In this document: piece after piece, positions 15,992-24,807 of the stretch
How the letters are laid out: each line of letters starts with the position of its first letter
Numbering within the stretch: the stretch's first letter is position 1
From: Streptomyces sp. MZ04
Lineage (GTDB): Bacteria > Actinomycetota > Actinomycetes > Streptomycetales > Streptomycetaceae
Assembly: GCF_004684775.1 (NCBI RefSeq)
Contig: NZ_SRIC01000057.1
Location: 1 to 34,111 of the forward strand
Reading direction: 5' to 3'
Length of the DNA stretch: 34,111 bases
The notes under the pieces: generated by a model
What the model was told of the DNA's origin: nothing
Database searches by the model: none
The model's input: the letters and a program-made list of their open reading frames with translations, nothing else
Program-made: the position numbers and the translations under genes

Positions 15992-16016
15992 TCCATAGAG
16001 GCAATGATCCATAGAG
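15992..16016. promoter_or_regulatory. Direct repeat upstream of the TetR remnant
   Basis: TCCATAGAG occurs twice, at 15992-16000 and 16008-16016, 16 bp apart start to start. On the minus strand each reads CTCTATGGA. This AT-richer patch precedes the TetR remnant start and probably held its promoter and operator. Function is inferred. Confidence 0.4.
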
Positions 16017-16039
16017 ACAGTGCGGAGTGCGAAGGCGTC

Positions 16040-16432
16040 TCAGATCCCCGGCCGGAAGCGCATCGGGTGATCGCCCGGGACCTCGACGACGACGATCCTG
16101 ACGCCGTCCGGATCCACCATCCACATCTCGATCAGACCCCAGGGCTCCTTCAGGGGCGGCCGTGTCACCTCCACGCCGCGCTCCACGAGTTCGGCGTGGG
16201 CCGCCCGCGCGTCCGGCACCTGGAGCCACAGCTGGAGGCCGGGGGACGGCGGGCTCTCGGAGCGGCCGGAGACTTCGAGGAAGCCGCCGCCCAGGAAGTA
16301 GACCGTGCCGCGCTCGGGTCCCGTGCCGAACTCGCGGTAGACGGCGAGGCCCAGCGCCTCGCCGTAGAAGGTCCGCGAGCGCTCGGGGTCGGTGGGGTGG
16401 AGAAGGATCCTGCTGCTCAGTACGTGCACCAT
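16040..16432 (-). CDS. VOC (glyoxalase/bleomycin-resistance fold) protein
   Basis: A 130-residue single-domain protein of the vicinal oxygen chelate superfamily. It shows the paired beta-alpha-beta modules: [25 protein letters not shown] in the first half, and [24 protein letters not shown] followed by [22 protein letters not shown] in the second. The motif [11 protein letters not shown] is the usual final strand with a candidate metal ligand. Such proteins include glyoxalases, extradiol dioxygenases and antibiotic-binding proteins; I see nothing that fixes the activity. The ATG at 16432 is divergent from the GNAT gene, with 88 bp between them. Confidence 0.85.
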   Translation of the reverse strand: MVHVLSSRILLHPTDPERSRTFYGEALGLAVYREFGTGPERGTVYFLGGGFLEVSGRSESPPSPGLQLWLQVPDARAAHAELVERGVEVTRPPLKEPWGLIEMWMVDPDGVRIVVVEVPGDHPMRFRPGI

Positions 16433-16520
16433 GCGGCCGCACCTTAGCGGCGGGTTACCCTCGGCGGTGAGCAGCCCGCGCCGCGCCCAGAGCCGCGTCA
16501 GAGAACGGAGAACCCGCCCC

Positions 16521-17072
16521 ATGGACACCGCCCCGCGCCCCACGACCAGCGACCTCACCTTCCGGGACGCCACCGACGCGGACGTCGACGCGCTCGTCGC
16601 GCTCATCGAATCGGCGTACCGCGGTGACACCAGCCGGACCGGATGGACCACCGAGGCGGACATCCTCCAGGGACAGCGGACCGACCCGCAGGGCGTCGTC
16701 GACGTCATCAAGTCGCCCACGAGCAAGCTGCTCACGGTGGAGCGCGACGGCCGGGTCGTCGCCTGCTGCCAGCTCGAACACCGCGGTGCGCACGCCTACT
16801 TCGGGATGTTCGCGGTGAGCCCGGCGCTCCAGGGCGCGGGCCTCGGCAAGGTGATCATCGCCGAGGCCGAGCGGACCGTGCGCGAGGCGTGGGGCGCCCG
16901 TGAGATGCACATGACCGTGATCTCCGTACGCGACGACCTCATCGCCTGGTACGAGCGGCGCGGCTACCGCCGTACGGGAGAGATGACCCCCTTCCCGTAC
17001 GGCGATGAGCGCTTCGGCATTCCGCAGCGCGACGACCTGCAGTTCGAGCTGCTGGTCAAGCCGTTGGACTGA
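16521..17072 (+). CDS. GNAT-family N-acetyltransferase
   Basis: A 183-residue acetyl-CoA-dependent acetyltransferase. It has the GNAT layout: N-terminal LTFRDATDADVDALVALIESAYRG, central strands with GRVVACCQLEH and AYFGMFAVSPALQGAGLGKVII, where the Q/R-x-x-G-x-G/A loop (QGAGLG) binds acetyl-CoA pyrophosphate, and the C-terminal DLIAWYERRGYRRTGE. The substrate could be a small amine or a protein; nothing in the sequence decides. GGAG precedes the ATG by about 10 bases. Its stop lies 3 bp from the stop of the convergent phosphodiesterase gene, so transcripts from the two strands must overlap at their 3' ends. Confidence 0.9.
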   Translation: MDTAPRPTTSDLTFRDATDADVDALVALIESAYRGDTSRTGWTTEADILQGQRTDPQGVVDVIKSPTSKLLTVERDGRVVACCQLEHRGAHAYFGMFAVSPALQGAGLGKVIIAEAERTVREAWGAREMHMTVISVRDDLIAWYERRGYRRTGEMTPFPYGDERFGIPQRDDLQFELLVKPLD

Positions 17073-17075
17073 GAG

Positions 17076-17759
17076 TCAGGCCGTGAAGCGGCCCGTCCGC
17101 TTGATCTCCGGGTAGTCCGTCGTCGCGCCGTCCAGTTGCAGCGCGCGCACCAGGCGCAGATCGTCCTGGGTGTTCACGACCCAGCCGATGATCCGCAGGT
17201 CGGCCTTCTTGGCCCGCTCGACGATCTCGAGCGTCAGGCGCCGGATGTTCAGTACGAGGGTGGTGGCGCCGACCGCCGTGGCGCGCTCCGCGATGTCGGT
17301 GCCGTAGCGGCTGGCGACGAGCGCGGTGCGGACGCCGGGGACCAGGCGCGCGATCTCGGCGATCGCCTCGTCGTGGAAGGAGATCACCTCCACCCGCGAC
17401 ACCAGATCGCGGCGGTGCATGACCTCGGCGAGGGCGCGCGCGGCCGCCACGTCCTTGATCTCGGCCTGCAGCGGGGCCTTCACGGCGTCCAGGACCTCTT
17501 CGAAGACGGGGATGCGCTCGCCGCGGCCGGCGTCGAGCTCCCGCAGCTCGGCCAGGGTCTTCTCGGCGATCGGTCCCTTGCCGTCGGTCGTACGGGCCAC
17601 GTCGGCGTCGTGCATGACGACGAGGGCGCCGTCCTTGCTCAGATGCAGATCGAGCTCGATGAGATCGAGGCCCGCGGCTTGCGCGGCGATGAAGGAGCGG
17701 AGGGTGTTCTCGGGTTCGACACCCATGACCCCGCGATGACCGATGGTGAGGAAGTTCAA
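17076..17759 (-). CDS. Glycerophosphodiester phosphodiesterase family protein
   Basis: A 227-residue TIM-barrel enzyme expected to hydrolyse glycerophosphodiesters to glycerol 3-phosphate and an alcohol. The catalytic signature is complete: GHRG at residues 7-10, PENTLRSF, the metal ligands in LIELDLHLSKDGALVVMHD, PVFEEVLDAV, and AEIKD. No signal peptide is present, so it is cytoplasmic. The likely start is a TTG at 17759, since an in-frame stop lies just upstream and no ATG or GTG is available before GHRG; a GGAAG tract lies upstream. It is convergent with the GNAT gene. Confidence 0.9.
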   Translation of the reverse strand: MNFLTIGHRGVMGVEPENTLRSFIAAQAAGLDLIELDLHLSKDGALVVMHDADVARTTDGKGPIAEKTLAELRELDAGRGERIPVFEEVLDAVKAPLQAEIKDVAAARALAEVMHRRDLVSRVEVISFHDEAIAEIARLVPGVRTALVASRYGTDIAERATAVGATTLVLNIRRLTLEIVERAKKADLRIIGWVVNTQDDLRLVRALQLDGATTDYPEIKRTGRFTA

Positions 17760-17838
17760 GGTTCACTCGCTTCCGTCGACGGCGGCTCGGCGACCGCGGG
17801 GCTGAGGACGGAGGAAAGCCACGCGGCAAGGTCGCAGC

Positions 17839-17973
17839 CTAATGGCCCGCCTCCGCGATGGAACCGCCCGTACGCGGCCGGCCCGAAGAATCGGAGTCGT
17901 CGGCTCTGCTTCCCATGATGCCGAGGATGAGGCCGGTGATGACGGCGGCGACAAGGACTGCGCGGGTGCTCAC
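17839..17973 (-). CDS. 44-residue single-helix membrane peptide
   Basis: A small frame starting at GTG 17973, ten bases after GGAG, and ending at TAG. It encodes one hydrophobic helix (AVLVAAVITGLILGIMG) followed by a charged, serine/glycine-rich tail. The coding frame has sensible codon choice and occupies an otherwise empty gap of about 290 bp between the PadR gene and the phosphodiesterase gene, all on the same strand. I do not recognise a family. It could instead be chance in GC-rich DNA, but the combination of ribosome-binding site, clean helix and position makes a real gene more likely than not. Confidence 0.55.
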   Translation of the reverse strand: MSTRAVLVAAVITGLILGIMGSRADDSDSSGRPRTGGSIAEAGH

Positions 17974-18050
17974 AGGTGCACTGCTCCGTACGGCGGGGTC
18001 GGCTGACCCGCCCCGTCCTACCGGCCCGGGGCCCGTCGCCGCGACCCGCT

Positions 18051-18686
18051 TCACCCGTGGGTGGGCGAGTCCTCCAGGGGTTGACCGGAGGGGGCGGAGA
18101 GGCCGGCGAGGTCGTCGAGCATCGCCTCCGCCAGGCCGATCTCCGACTCGAGGCGCCGCGCGCTCCAGCGCAGCGCGATCTGCGGATGCGACCACGACTC
18201 GACGCCCTCGGCGCGGGCGAGCGCCTTGCGCACCTGCGCCAGCTCGCCCCTCGTACGGGCGATGTGTTCGCTCACCCGTGCCCGCAGCTCGTCCGGGTCG
18301 GCGAGATGCCCGAGCCAGACCCTCAGGAGCAGCGGATGCTTGAGCACCGGCGGCCCCACGTCCGCGGCGCCGCCCGCCCACTCGGCGAGCGCGGCACGGC
18401 CCGCCCCGGTGATGGCGTAGGTGCGCTTGGCGCGCGGTTCCTCGGGTCCCGAGCGCCGCGACGTGGCGTAGCCCAGGCCTTCGAGGCGGCGCAGCTCGGC
18501 GTAGATCTGACTGATGGCGGGCGACCAGTAGAAGAAGCGGAGCGAGGCGTCCGCCCACTTCTTGAGCTCGTAGCCGGTGCGCTCGCCGGGGAAGGAGAGC
18601 AGGCCCAGCACGGCCCACGCGGTCGGCGGCAGCTCATCGGGCCGCTGGGACGGGGTGGAACGAGGGGCGGAACGGGGGGCTGCCAT
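18051..18686 (-). CDS. PadR-family transcriptional regulator
   Basis: A 211-residue regulator with the PadR winged helix at the N terminus: LPPTAWAVLGLLSFPGERTGYELKKWADASLRFFYWSPAISQIYAELRRLEGLGYA, then the wing with KRTYAITGAGRAALAEW. The long C-terminal helical part, including LLLRVWLGHLADPDELRARV, is the PadR subfamily dimer domain (Vir-like). The ATG at 18686 is preceded by little ribosome-binding signal; another in-frame ATG lies at 18728, so the start is uncertain. It is divergent from the PAP2-kinase gene, its most likely target along with itself. Confidence 0.88.
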   Translation of the reverse strand: MAAPRSAPRSTPSQRPDELPPTAWAVLGLLSFPGERTGYELKKWADASLRFFYWSPAISQIYAELRRLEGLGYATSRRSGPEEPRAKRTYAITGAGRAALAEWAGGAADVGPPVLKHPLLLRVWLGHLADPDELRARVSEHIARTRGELAQVRKALARAEGVESWSHPQIALRWSARRLESEIGLAEAMLDDLAGLSAPSGQPLEDSPTHG

Positions 18687-18765
18687 ATGACTGATTGAAG
18701 TGAACGCGGGGTCGTCGGCGCAAGACATGTGCGGTGCGGACGGCGCGCGAGGGTAGGAGAGAGGC

Positions 18766-20289
18766 ATGAACGATCTACCGGGGCGGCGCGTCCGCAGGCT
18801 GCTCAGCGCCACCGACCGCTTCGCGTTCCATCATGTGGCCGCCCGCTCCTGGCCGGCCGCGGAGCCGGTGCTGCCCCGGCTGAGCCGGAGCGCCGACCAC
18901 GGGCTGCTGTGGTGCGGCATCGCCGCCGGGATGTGGGCGTTCGGCGGCGCGCGGGGCAGGCGGGCGGCGGTGCGCGGCATCACCTCGCTGGCGCTCGCCT
19001 CGGTCACGGTCAACACGCTGGGCAAGCGCGCGGTGCGCCGCGACCGGCCGCTCCTCGACGCGGTGCCGGTGATACGGCACCTGGCCCGGCAGCCCGTCAC
19101 CAGCTCCTTCCCGTCCGGGCACGCGGCATCGGCGACGGCCTTCGCCACCGGCGTCGCGCTGGAGTCGCGGCCCCTGGGCGCGGCTGTGGCGCCGGTCGCC
19201 TGGTCGGTGGCGTTCTCCCGCGTCTACACCGGCGTGCACTACCCCGGCGACGTCCTGGTCGGCGCGGCCCTCGGCGCGGGCGCCGCCTACGCCGTGCGCG
19301 GCCTTGTGCCGTCCCGCGCGCAGCTGCCGCCGCCCGCACGGCCCCGGACGGACGCGCCCGCGCTGCCGGACGGCGAGGGTCTGGTGGTCGTGGTCAACCC
19401 GTCGTCCGGCGCCCAGCCCCAACTCGTCGATCCCGTACGTCAGTTGAAGAGCGCCCTGCCGCGCGCCGAAGTGGTGCGGTACGAGGACGAGGCCGGACCG
19501 CTCGTCAAGGTGATCGAGGAGGCCGCCAGGGACGCGGCCCGGCGCGGCGGCGTGCTCGGTGTGTGCGGGGGCGACGGCACGGTGAACGCCGCCGTCGCAC
19601 CGGCGCTGCGGTACGGGGTGCCGCTGATGGTGCTGCCCGGCGGGACGTTCAACCACTTCGCCGTGGACCTGGGCGTCGACTCCGTCGCGGACGCCTGCGC
19701 GGCCGTCGCCGACGGCAGCGCGGTCCGGGCCGACGTCGGCCGGATCAGGCCGCAGGCAGGTGCGGGACCCGAAGACGGGACGTACCCCGACCCGGTGTAC
19801 TTCCTCAACACGTTCAGCCTCGGCGCCTACCCCGATCTCGTACGCATTAGAGAGCACTGGTCACCGAGGATCGGAGGCCCGCCCGCGACCCTGCTCGGCG
19901 TCGCCCGGATCGTGCGCACGGGCCGCCCGCTGCGCGCGATGGTCAACGGACGGCGCCGCTCCCTGTGGCTGCTCTTCGCGGGCAACGGCGCCTACCGCAG
20001 CGCCGGAATCGCCCCGGTGCGCCGGCACGACCTCGCCGACGGCCTCCTCGACGTCCGTGTCGCGCACGGCGGGCACTTCGCGCGCAGCCGTCTGCTGGTC
20101 GCCGCGCTGGCCGGACAGTTGGCGCGGACCCGGGTGTACGCGTCCGCGCGGCCCCGGAGCCTGGCCGTCTCCGGCCTGCCGGCCGGCACGCCGATGGCGT
20201 ACGACGGCGAAGTCGCCCCCGCTCCCACGGCGCTGCTCCTCGACAAACTCCCCGAGGCGCTCACCGTGTACCGGCCGACGCCAGGCTGA
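18766..20289 (+). CDS. Bifunctional PAP2 phosphatase / diacylglycerol-kinase-like lipid kinase
   Basis: A 507-residue fusion. The N-terminal membrane half (to about residue 185) is a type 2 phosphatidic acid phosphatase with all three motifs: KRAVRRDRP, PSGH at 116-119 and SRVYTGVHYPGD. The C-terminal half is a DAGK-catalytic/YegS-type lipid kinase with VVVNPSSG, the ATP loop GGDGT at 268-272, LPGGTFNHFA and the late AYDGE. One enzyme would therefore interconvert a phosphorylated and a dephosphorylated lipid at the membrane. This fusion is widespread in actinobacteria. The start at 18766 is divergent from the PadR gene, 79 bp away. Confidence 0.93.
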   Translation: MNDLPGRRVRRLLSATDRFAFHHVAARSWPAAEPVLPRLSRSADHGLLWCGIAAGMWAFGGARGRRAAVRGITSLALASVTVNTLGKRAVRRDRPLLDAVPVIRHLARQPVTSSFPSGHAASATAFATGVALESRPLGAAVAPVAWSVAFSRVYTGVHYPGDVLVGAALGAGAAYAVRGLVPSRAQLPPPARPRTDAPALPDGEGLVVVVNPSSGAQPQLVDPVRQLKSALPRAEVVRYEDEAGPLVKVIEEAARDAARRGGVLGVCGGDGTVNAAVAPALRYGVPLMVLPGGTFNHFAVDLGVDSVADACAAVADGSAVRADVGRIRPQAGAGPEDGTYPDPVYFLNTFSLGAYPDLVRIREHWSPRIGGPPATLLGVARIVRTGRPLRAMVNGRRRSLWLLFAGNGAYRSAGIAPVRRHDLADGLLDVRVAHGGHFARSRLLVAALAGQLARTRVYASARPRSLAVSGLPAGTPMAYDGEVAPAPTALLLDKLPEALTVYRPTPG

Positions 20290-20361
20290 CGCGGCGCGGC
20301 CGTTACGCCATGCGGCGCAGTCGGCGTGCGGGCTCGGCCCGCCGCCGTTGTGCTGTCGGGC

Positions 20362-21009
20362 ATGGGCTACGACATAGACGGCCCGCGTGAAGCGGGCAGC
20401 ACACGACGTGACGTACTGAGCGTCGCCGCGGTCGTTCTGGCCGGCGGCGCCCTCACGGTGGCGGGACCCGCGCCGCACGCCGCCGCGGAGTCCGACGGTG
20501 GCTGCGGCGTCGGCTACGACGAGGAGTTCGAGGCGGCCCTGGCCGAGGCGGACGAGGCGATCCCGGAGACCCGCGCCCTCGCCCCGCAGGGCCCACCCGG
20601 AAGATTCGGCCTGCCGCTGCGCAGACGGTTCCGGGTCACCGCCCGCTACGGCGTGCGCGGCAACTGGATCGCCGGGCACCACACCGGCATCGACCTGGCC
20701 GTCCCCTCCGGAACCCCGGTGCACGCCGTCGGCGCGGGCACCGTGGTCCTGGCGCGCTGGTCGGGGGCGTACGGCAAGGCGGTGACGGTGCGTCTGCTGG
20801 ACGGCCACTACGCGGTGTACGCGCATCTCTCCCGCATCGCGGTCCGCCAAGGGGCTCGCATCGGCACCGGCGACCGGCTTGGCAGCAGCGGCGCCACCGG
20901 CCGCGCCACCGGACCGCACCTCCACCTGGAGATCCGGGCCCGGCGCGGATACGGCTCGGACGTCAACCCGGTCACCTATCTGGCGAGACGGGGCGCCCGG
21001 CTGCTGTGA
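20362..21009 (+). CDS. Secreted M23 (LytM) peptidoglycan endopeptidase
   Basis: A 215-residue exported zinc peptidase that should cut cross-linking peptides in the cell wall. The N terminus has a Tat-like signal (TRRDVLSVAAVVLAGGALTVAGPAPHAAAE) with cleavage near APHAAAE. The catalytic LytM domain has H107 and D111 in HHTGID, followed by LAVPSGTPVHAVGAGTVV, and the H186-L-H188 pair in GPHLHLEIRA; these are the zinc ligands and catalytic histidine. The domain is near-complete and C-terminal as usual. The ATG at 20362 has a weak ribosome-binding site; a GTG at 20326 in frame is an alternative. It follows the lipid kinase fusion after 72 bp and may be cotranscribed. Confidence 0.9.
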   Translation: MGYDIDGPREAGSTRRDVLSVAAVVLAGGALTVAGPAPHAAAESDGGCGVGYDEEFEAALAEADEAIPETRALAPQGPPGRFGLPLRRRFRVTARYGVRGNWIAGHHTGIDLAVPSGTPVHAVGAGTVVLARWSGAYGKAVTVRLLDGHYAVYAHLSRIAVRQGARIGTGDRLGSSGATGRATGPHLHLEIRARRGYGSDVNPVTYLARRGARLL

Positions 21010-21044
21010 GGGCGGGGTCGTCCAGGGGCCCGGTGACTGTGGAG

Positions 21045-21058
21045 TTACTGTCGAGTAA
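21045..21058. promoter_or_regulatory. Short palindrome upstream of the DoxX-like gene
   Basis: TTACT (21045-21049) and AGTAA (21054-21058) are inverted around GTCG, in a patch less GC-rich than its surroundings, 36 bp before the ATG of the membrane protein gene. It may be an operator or a core promoter part. Assignment of a regulator is not possible. Confidence 0.4.
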
Positions 21059-21094
21059 GGTCTGCCTCCCGTCACCGCCCCTCGAGGAGGCCGT

Positions 21095-21481
21095 ATGTCG
21101 CTCGTCCCACGTTCCCCTTTGCTCCTGGCCGGTCTGCTGGCCGGGGCCGGAGTCGCTCACTTCGCCGCCCCGAAGCCGTTCGACGCGACGATTCCGCGCG
21201 CCCTGCCCGGATCGCCGCGGGCCTGGACGTACGCGAGCGGCGCGGTCGAGCTGGCGCTCGCGGCCGGAGTGGCGCTGCCCCGCACCCGGCGCACCGCGGC
21301 GCTGGCCACGGCGGCCTTCTTCGTCGGGGTGTTCCCCGCCAACGTCCAGATGGCGGCCGACTGGCGCAGCCGCCCCGCCCCGCTCAGGGCCGCCGCACTC
21401 GGCAGGCTCCCGCTCCAGGTCCCGCTGGTGCTGTGGGCCAGGAACGTGGCGGGGGCGGCGCGGGGCGACGGAGCGGCCTGA
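21095..21481 (+). CDS. Small DoxX-like integral membrane protein
   Basis: A 128-residue protein with four hydrophobic segments: residues 8-24, 44-62 (TYASGAVELALAAGVALP), 68-84 (AALATAAFFVGVFPANV) and 100-118 (LGRLPLQVPLVLWARN). The spacing, the AHF-x-PKPFDATIPR loop after helix 1 and the VFPANVQMA turn resemble DoxX-like membrane proteins of actinobacteria. The biochemical role of these proteins is poorly defined; some work with thiol redox enzymes. GAGGAGG precedes the ATG at 21095 at good spacing. It is probably monocistronic under the palindrome-containing upstream region. Confidence 0.75.
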   Translation: MSLVPRSPLLLAGLLAGAGVAHFAAPKPFDATIPRALPGSPRAWTYASGAVELALAAGVALPRTRRTAALATAAFFVGVFPANVQMAADWRSRPAPLRAAALGRLPLQVPLVLWARNVAGAARGDGAA

Positions 21482-21580
21482 CGGGGTCGGGCCGCCCGGT
21501 CCGAACCAGAGGTCCTACCGCCGTGCTCGGCGCCGGTGTGGCGCTTTCCGTGCGGGTGGCTGCCAACTCGCTGTCAGGGC

Positions 21581-21748
21581 AGGTACGTTCGGCTCGACCT
21601 GCCGGACGACGTGGCCGCCTACCCGAGCCGGCTCGCGCGGAGTGTCCAGGCTTCGCTCGCGACGCTGCGGGCCGCCGATCCCGACGCCCCGAACTGGACC
21701 CACGGCGCCGACGCCTGGCCGGCGGCCACGGCGTTTTGACCCCGCAGG
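21581..21748 (+). pseudogene. Remnant of a mycothiol-dependent maleylpyruvate isomerase-type protein
   Basis: One frame gives RYVRLDLPDDVAAYPSRLAR and RAADPDAPNWTHGADAWPAATAF, followed by a TGA at 21737-21739 and then PRR. In mycothiol-dependent maleylpyruvate isomerase-family (DinB-fold) proteins a D-x-P-x-W-T-x-G segment is followed by an F-W-x-R-R motif, so the TGA sits exactly where TGG (Trp) is expected. The rest of the gene is missing on both sides. I infer a decayed fragment; a real 67-residue peptide starting near 21536 is a weaker alternative. Confidence 0.45.
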
Positions 21749-21759
21749 GCTCCTGAGTC

Positions 21760-22986
21760 CTAGCGCACGCCGACCCGGCCCGCGACTGGGGCGGAGGTCG
21801 CCGTGGTGTGGGCCAGGTGCGCGGTGCGGGTGGCGACGTCGACCGTGTAGACGTCCGTGGTCATGGCCTGTTCGGAGACCTTCAGGATCATGAAGCCCAC
21901 GTCGGAGAAGTTCTGCCAGGCGGCAGGGTGGTCGAAGTGGGCTTTGCCGTCACCGGACTTGGCCGCCGCCCCGCAGACGATCTGGCGGGTGCCCGCGGTG
22001 CGGGTCGTGGGCTCCAGGACCTGGAGGGTGTGGTCGTGCCCGGACAGAATCAGATCGGCCCGGCCGCACACCACCTGCTCGTACAGCTCCTTGAGGTGGA
22101 TACCGCTCGTGTAGTTCCCGATGACGAAGCCGTCGTACGAACCGGCGCTGCCGTGCTTGCCGTTGTTGAGGTACGGGTGGTGGCCGAGGACCACCTTCCA
22201 GCGGGCGCGGGATGCGGCGAGCGCGGCGTCCAGCCACTGCCGCTGGGCGCGCATGTAGGGGCCGTCCCACTTGTAGTGGGAGGAGGTCTGGGCGACCGTC
22301 GAGGCGACGGGGTTGGTGTCGAGGGCGAAGAACTCCACCACCGGGTCGCCCCGGCCGTCGGAGGTCGGCAGCGTGACGTTGTAGTAGCGGCTCGGCATGT
22401 ACCAGCGCGGTGAGGACGCCGCGTACGAGACCTCGCGGTCGCCGCGCGAGGGGTCGCCGCCGCTGCCCGGGATGAGGCCCGAGCAGTCGTGGTTGCCGAG
22501 CACCATCAGCCACGGCACGTCGATGCCGGTGTTGGGCGTCTCGAACTTGTCCCGGAACTCGGAGTCGTGGTCGGACTCGGGCCCGTTCTCGTAGATGTTG
22601 TCGCCCAGGCCGACGGCCAGCGAGACCCCCTCGTCACGGCACACCCGCCGGGCGGCCTCGGTCACGGCAAGCTGCTCATCGCCACCGGTCCCGGAGTCTC
22701 CCGTCACCAGGACGGCGAACTCCCCCTTCCTGTCCGGCTGGTCGGGGAAGGGGAACTTCGCGACGCCCTGCGCCGCAGTGCCGTTCGCCGTGGCGCTCTG
22801 CGCGCCGAACGGCAGCACGGCCAGCGCGGCTCCGGCGGCTGCACCGCCGAGGAGCGTGCGGCGGTGCAGCGTGAGGGCCTGCGGCCCCCACTTCTCGGCC
22901 AGGTCCCGGGCGAGCGGCGGGTCGGCGCGCAGCCACTGCTTCTCGGTCAAGTCGGCCCGGGGCGGTATCAGTTCGTCATCGCACAT
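21760..22986 (-). CDS. Tat-exported metallophosphoesterase (purple acid phosphatase-like)
   Basis: A 408-residue secreted phosphoesterase. A twin-arginine signal with an unusually long n-region (about 40 residues) reads HRRTLLGGAAAGAALAVLPFGAQSATA. The five metal-binding blocks of the calcineurin-like fold follow in order: VTGDSGTGGD, GLGDNIYENG, LGNHDCS, GHHPYLNNG and SGHDHTLQ. The layout is that of purple acid phosphatase or exported alkaline-type phosphoesterases, which release phosphate from organic phosphates outside the cell. The start at 22986 (MCDDE) is preceded by GGGAG at a long spacing. It is divergent from the rifampicin-monooxygenase homologue. Confidence 0.92.
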   Translation of the reverse strand: MCDDELIPPRADLTEKQWLRADPPLARDLAEKWGPQALTLHRRTLLGGAAAGAALAVLPFGAQSATANGTAAQGVAKFPFPDQPDRKGEFAVLVTGDSGTGGDEQLAVTEAARRVCRDEGVSLAVGLGDNIYENGPESDHDSEFRDKFETPNTGIDVPWLMVLGNHDCSGLIPGSGGDPSRGDREVSYAASSPRWYMPSRYYNVTLPTSDGRGDPVVEFFALDTNPVASTVAQTSSHYKWDGPYMRAQRQWLDAALAASRARWKVVLGHHPYLNNGKHGSAGSYDGFVIGNYTSGIHLKELYEQVVCGRADLILSGHDHTLQVLEPTTRTAGTRQIVCGAAAKSGDGKAHFDHPAAWQNFSDVGFMILKVSEQAMTTDVYTVDVATRTAHLAHTTATSAPVAGRVGVR

Positions 22987-23065
22987 CAGAGCGTTCTCCC
23001 ATATCTGGGCGTCCAGCGGAAGACGATCAAGCGAATTGCTGGTGGCGGTGTCCGGCTTCGGGGCT

Positions 23066-23104
23066 TTGGTACGCCGCCGCGGTTCATTGGTACGCCGGCC
23101 GCGG
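23066..23104. promoter_or_regulatory. Direct repeat in the divergent phosphoesterase/monooxygenase region
   Basis: TTGGTACGCCGCCGCGGT (23066-23083) and TTGGTACGCCGGCCGCGGT (23087-23104) are near-identical, with start points 21 bp apart, two helical turns. They lie about 80-115 bp upstream of both starts in the 193-bp divergent region. A binding site for a dimer reading the same face of DNA is plausible. No regulator gene is adjacent. Confidence 0.5.
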
Positions 23105-23119
23105 TCCGCAACCGCATGA

Positions 23120-24637
<1,518 letters not shown>

Positions 24638-24649
24638 GCGAACGCATGA

Positions 24650-24679
24650 AGGGTGTGGCGGCTTCCCCTGCCACACCCT
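24650..24679 (+). terminator. Hairpin terminator after the rox-like gene
   Basis: Perfect 10-bp arms AGGGTGTGGC (24650-24659) and GCCACACCCT (24670-24679) enclose a 10-base loop, 12 bp after the stop codon. No T tract follows, which is common for Streptomyces terminators. Confidence 0.85.
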
Positions 24680-24730
24680 GCCGGGCGGCGGTCCGTTGCG
24701 CAGAAGCCCTTGCCACTTCGGCACCTGACG

Positions 24731-24748
24731 ACTAGTCATATGGCTAAT
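24731..24748. promoter_or_regulatory. 18-bp palindrome upstream of the LLM monooxygenase operon
   Basis: ACTAGTCATATGGCTAAT is symmetric at 14 of 18 positions around a CATATG centre (TAG-N-CATATG-N-CTA core). It lies 59 bp before the GTG start of the LLM gene, in a clear AT-rich patch, and is probably an operator or the core of the promoter. Confidence 0.6.
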
Positions 24749-24807
24749 CGAAACATGGGTTCCGTTGCAAGGGCTCCGCCGCAGCGGCTCAACTCCCTGG
24801 AGGGCAA

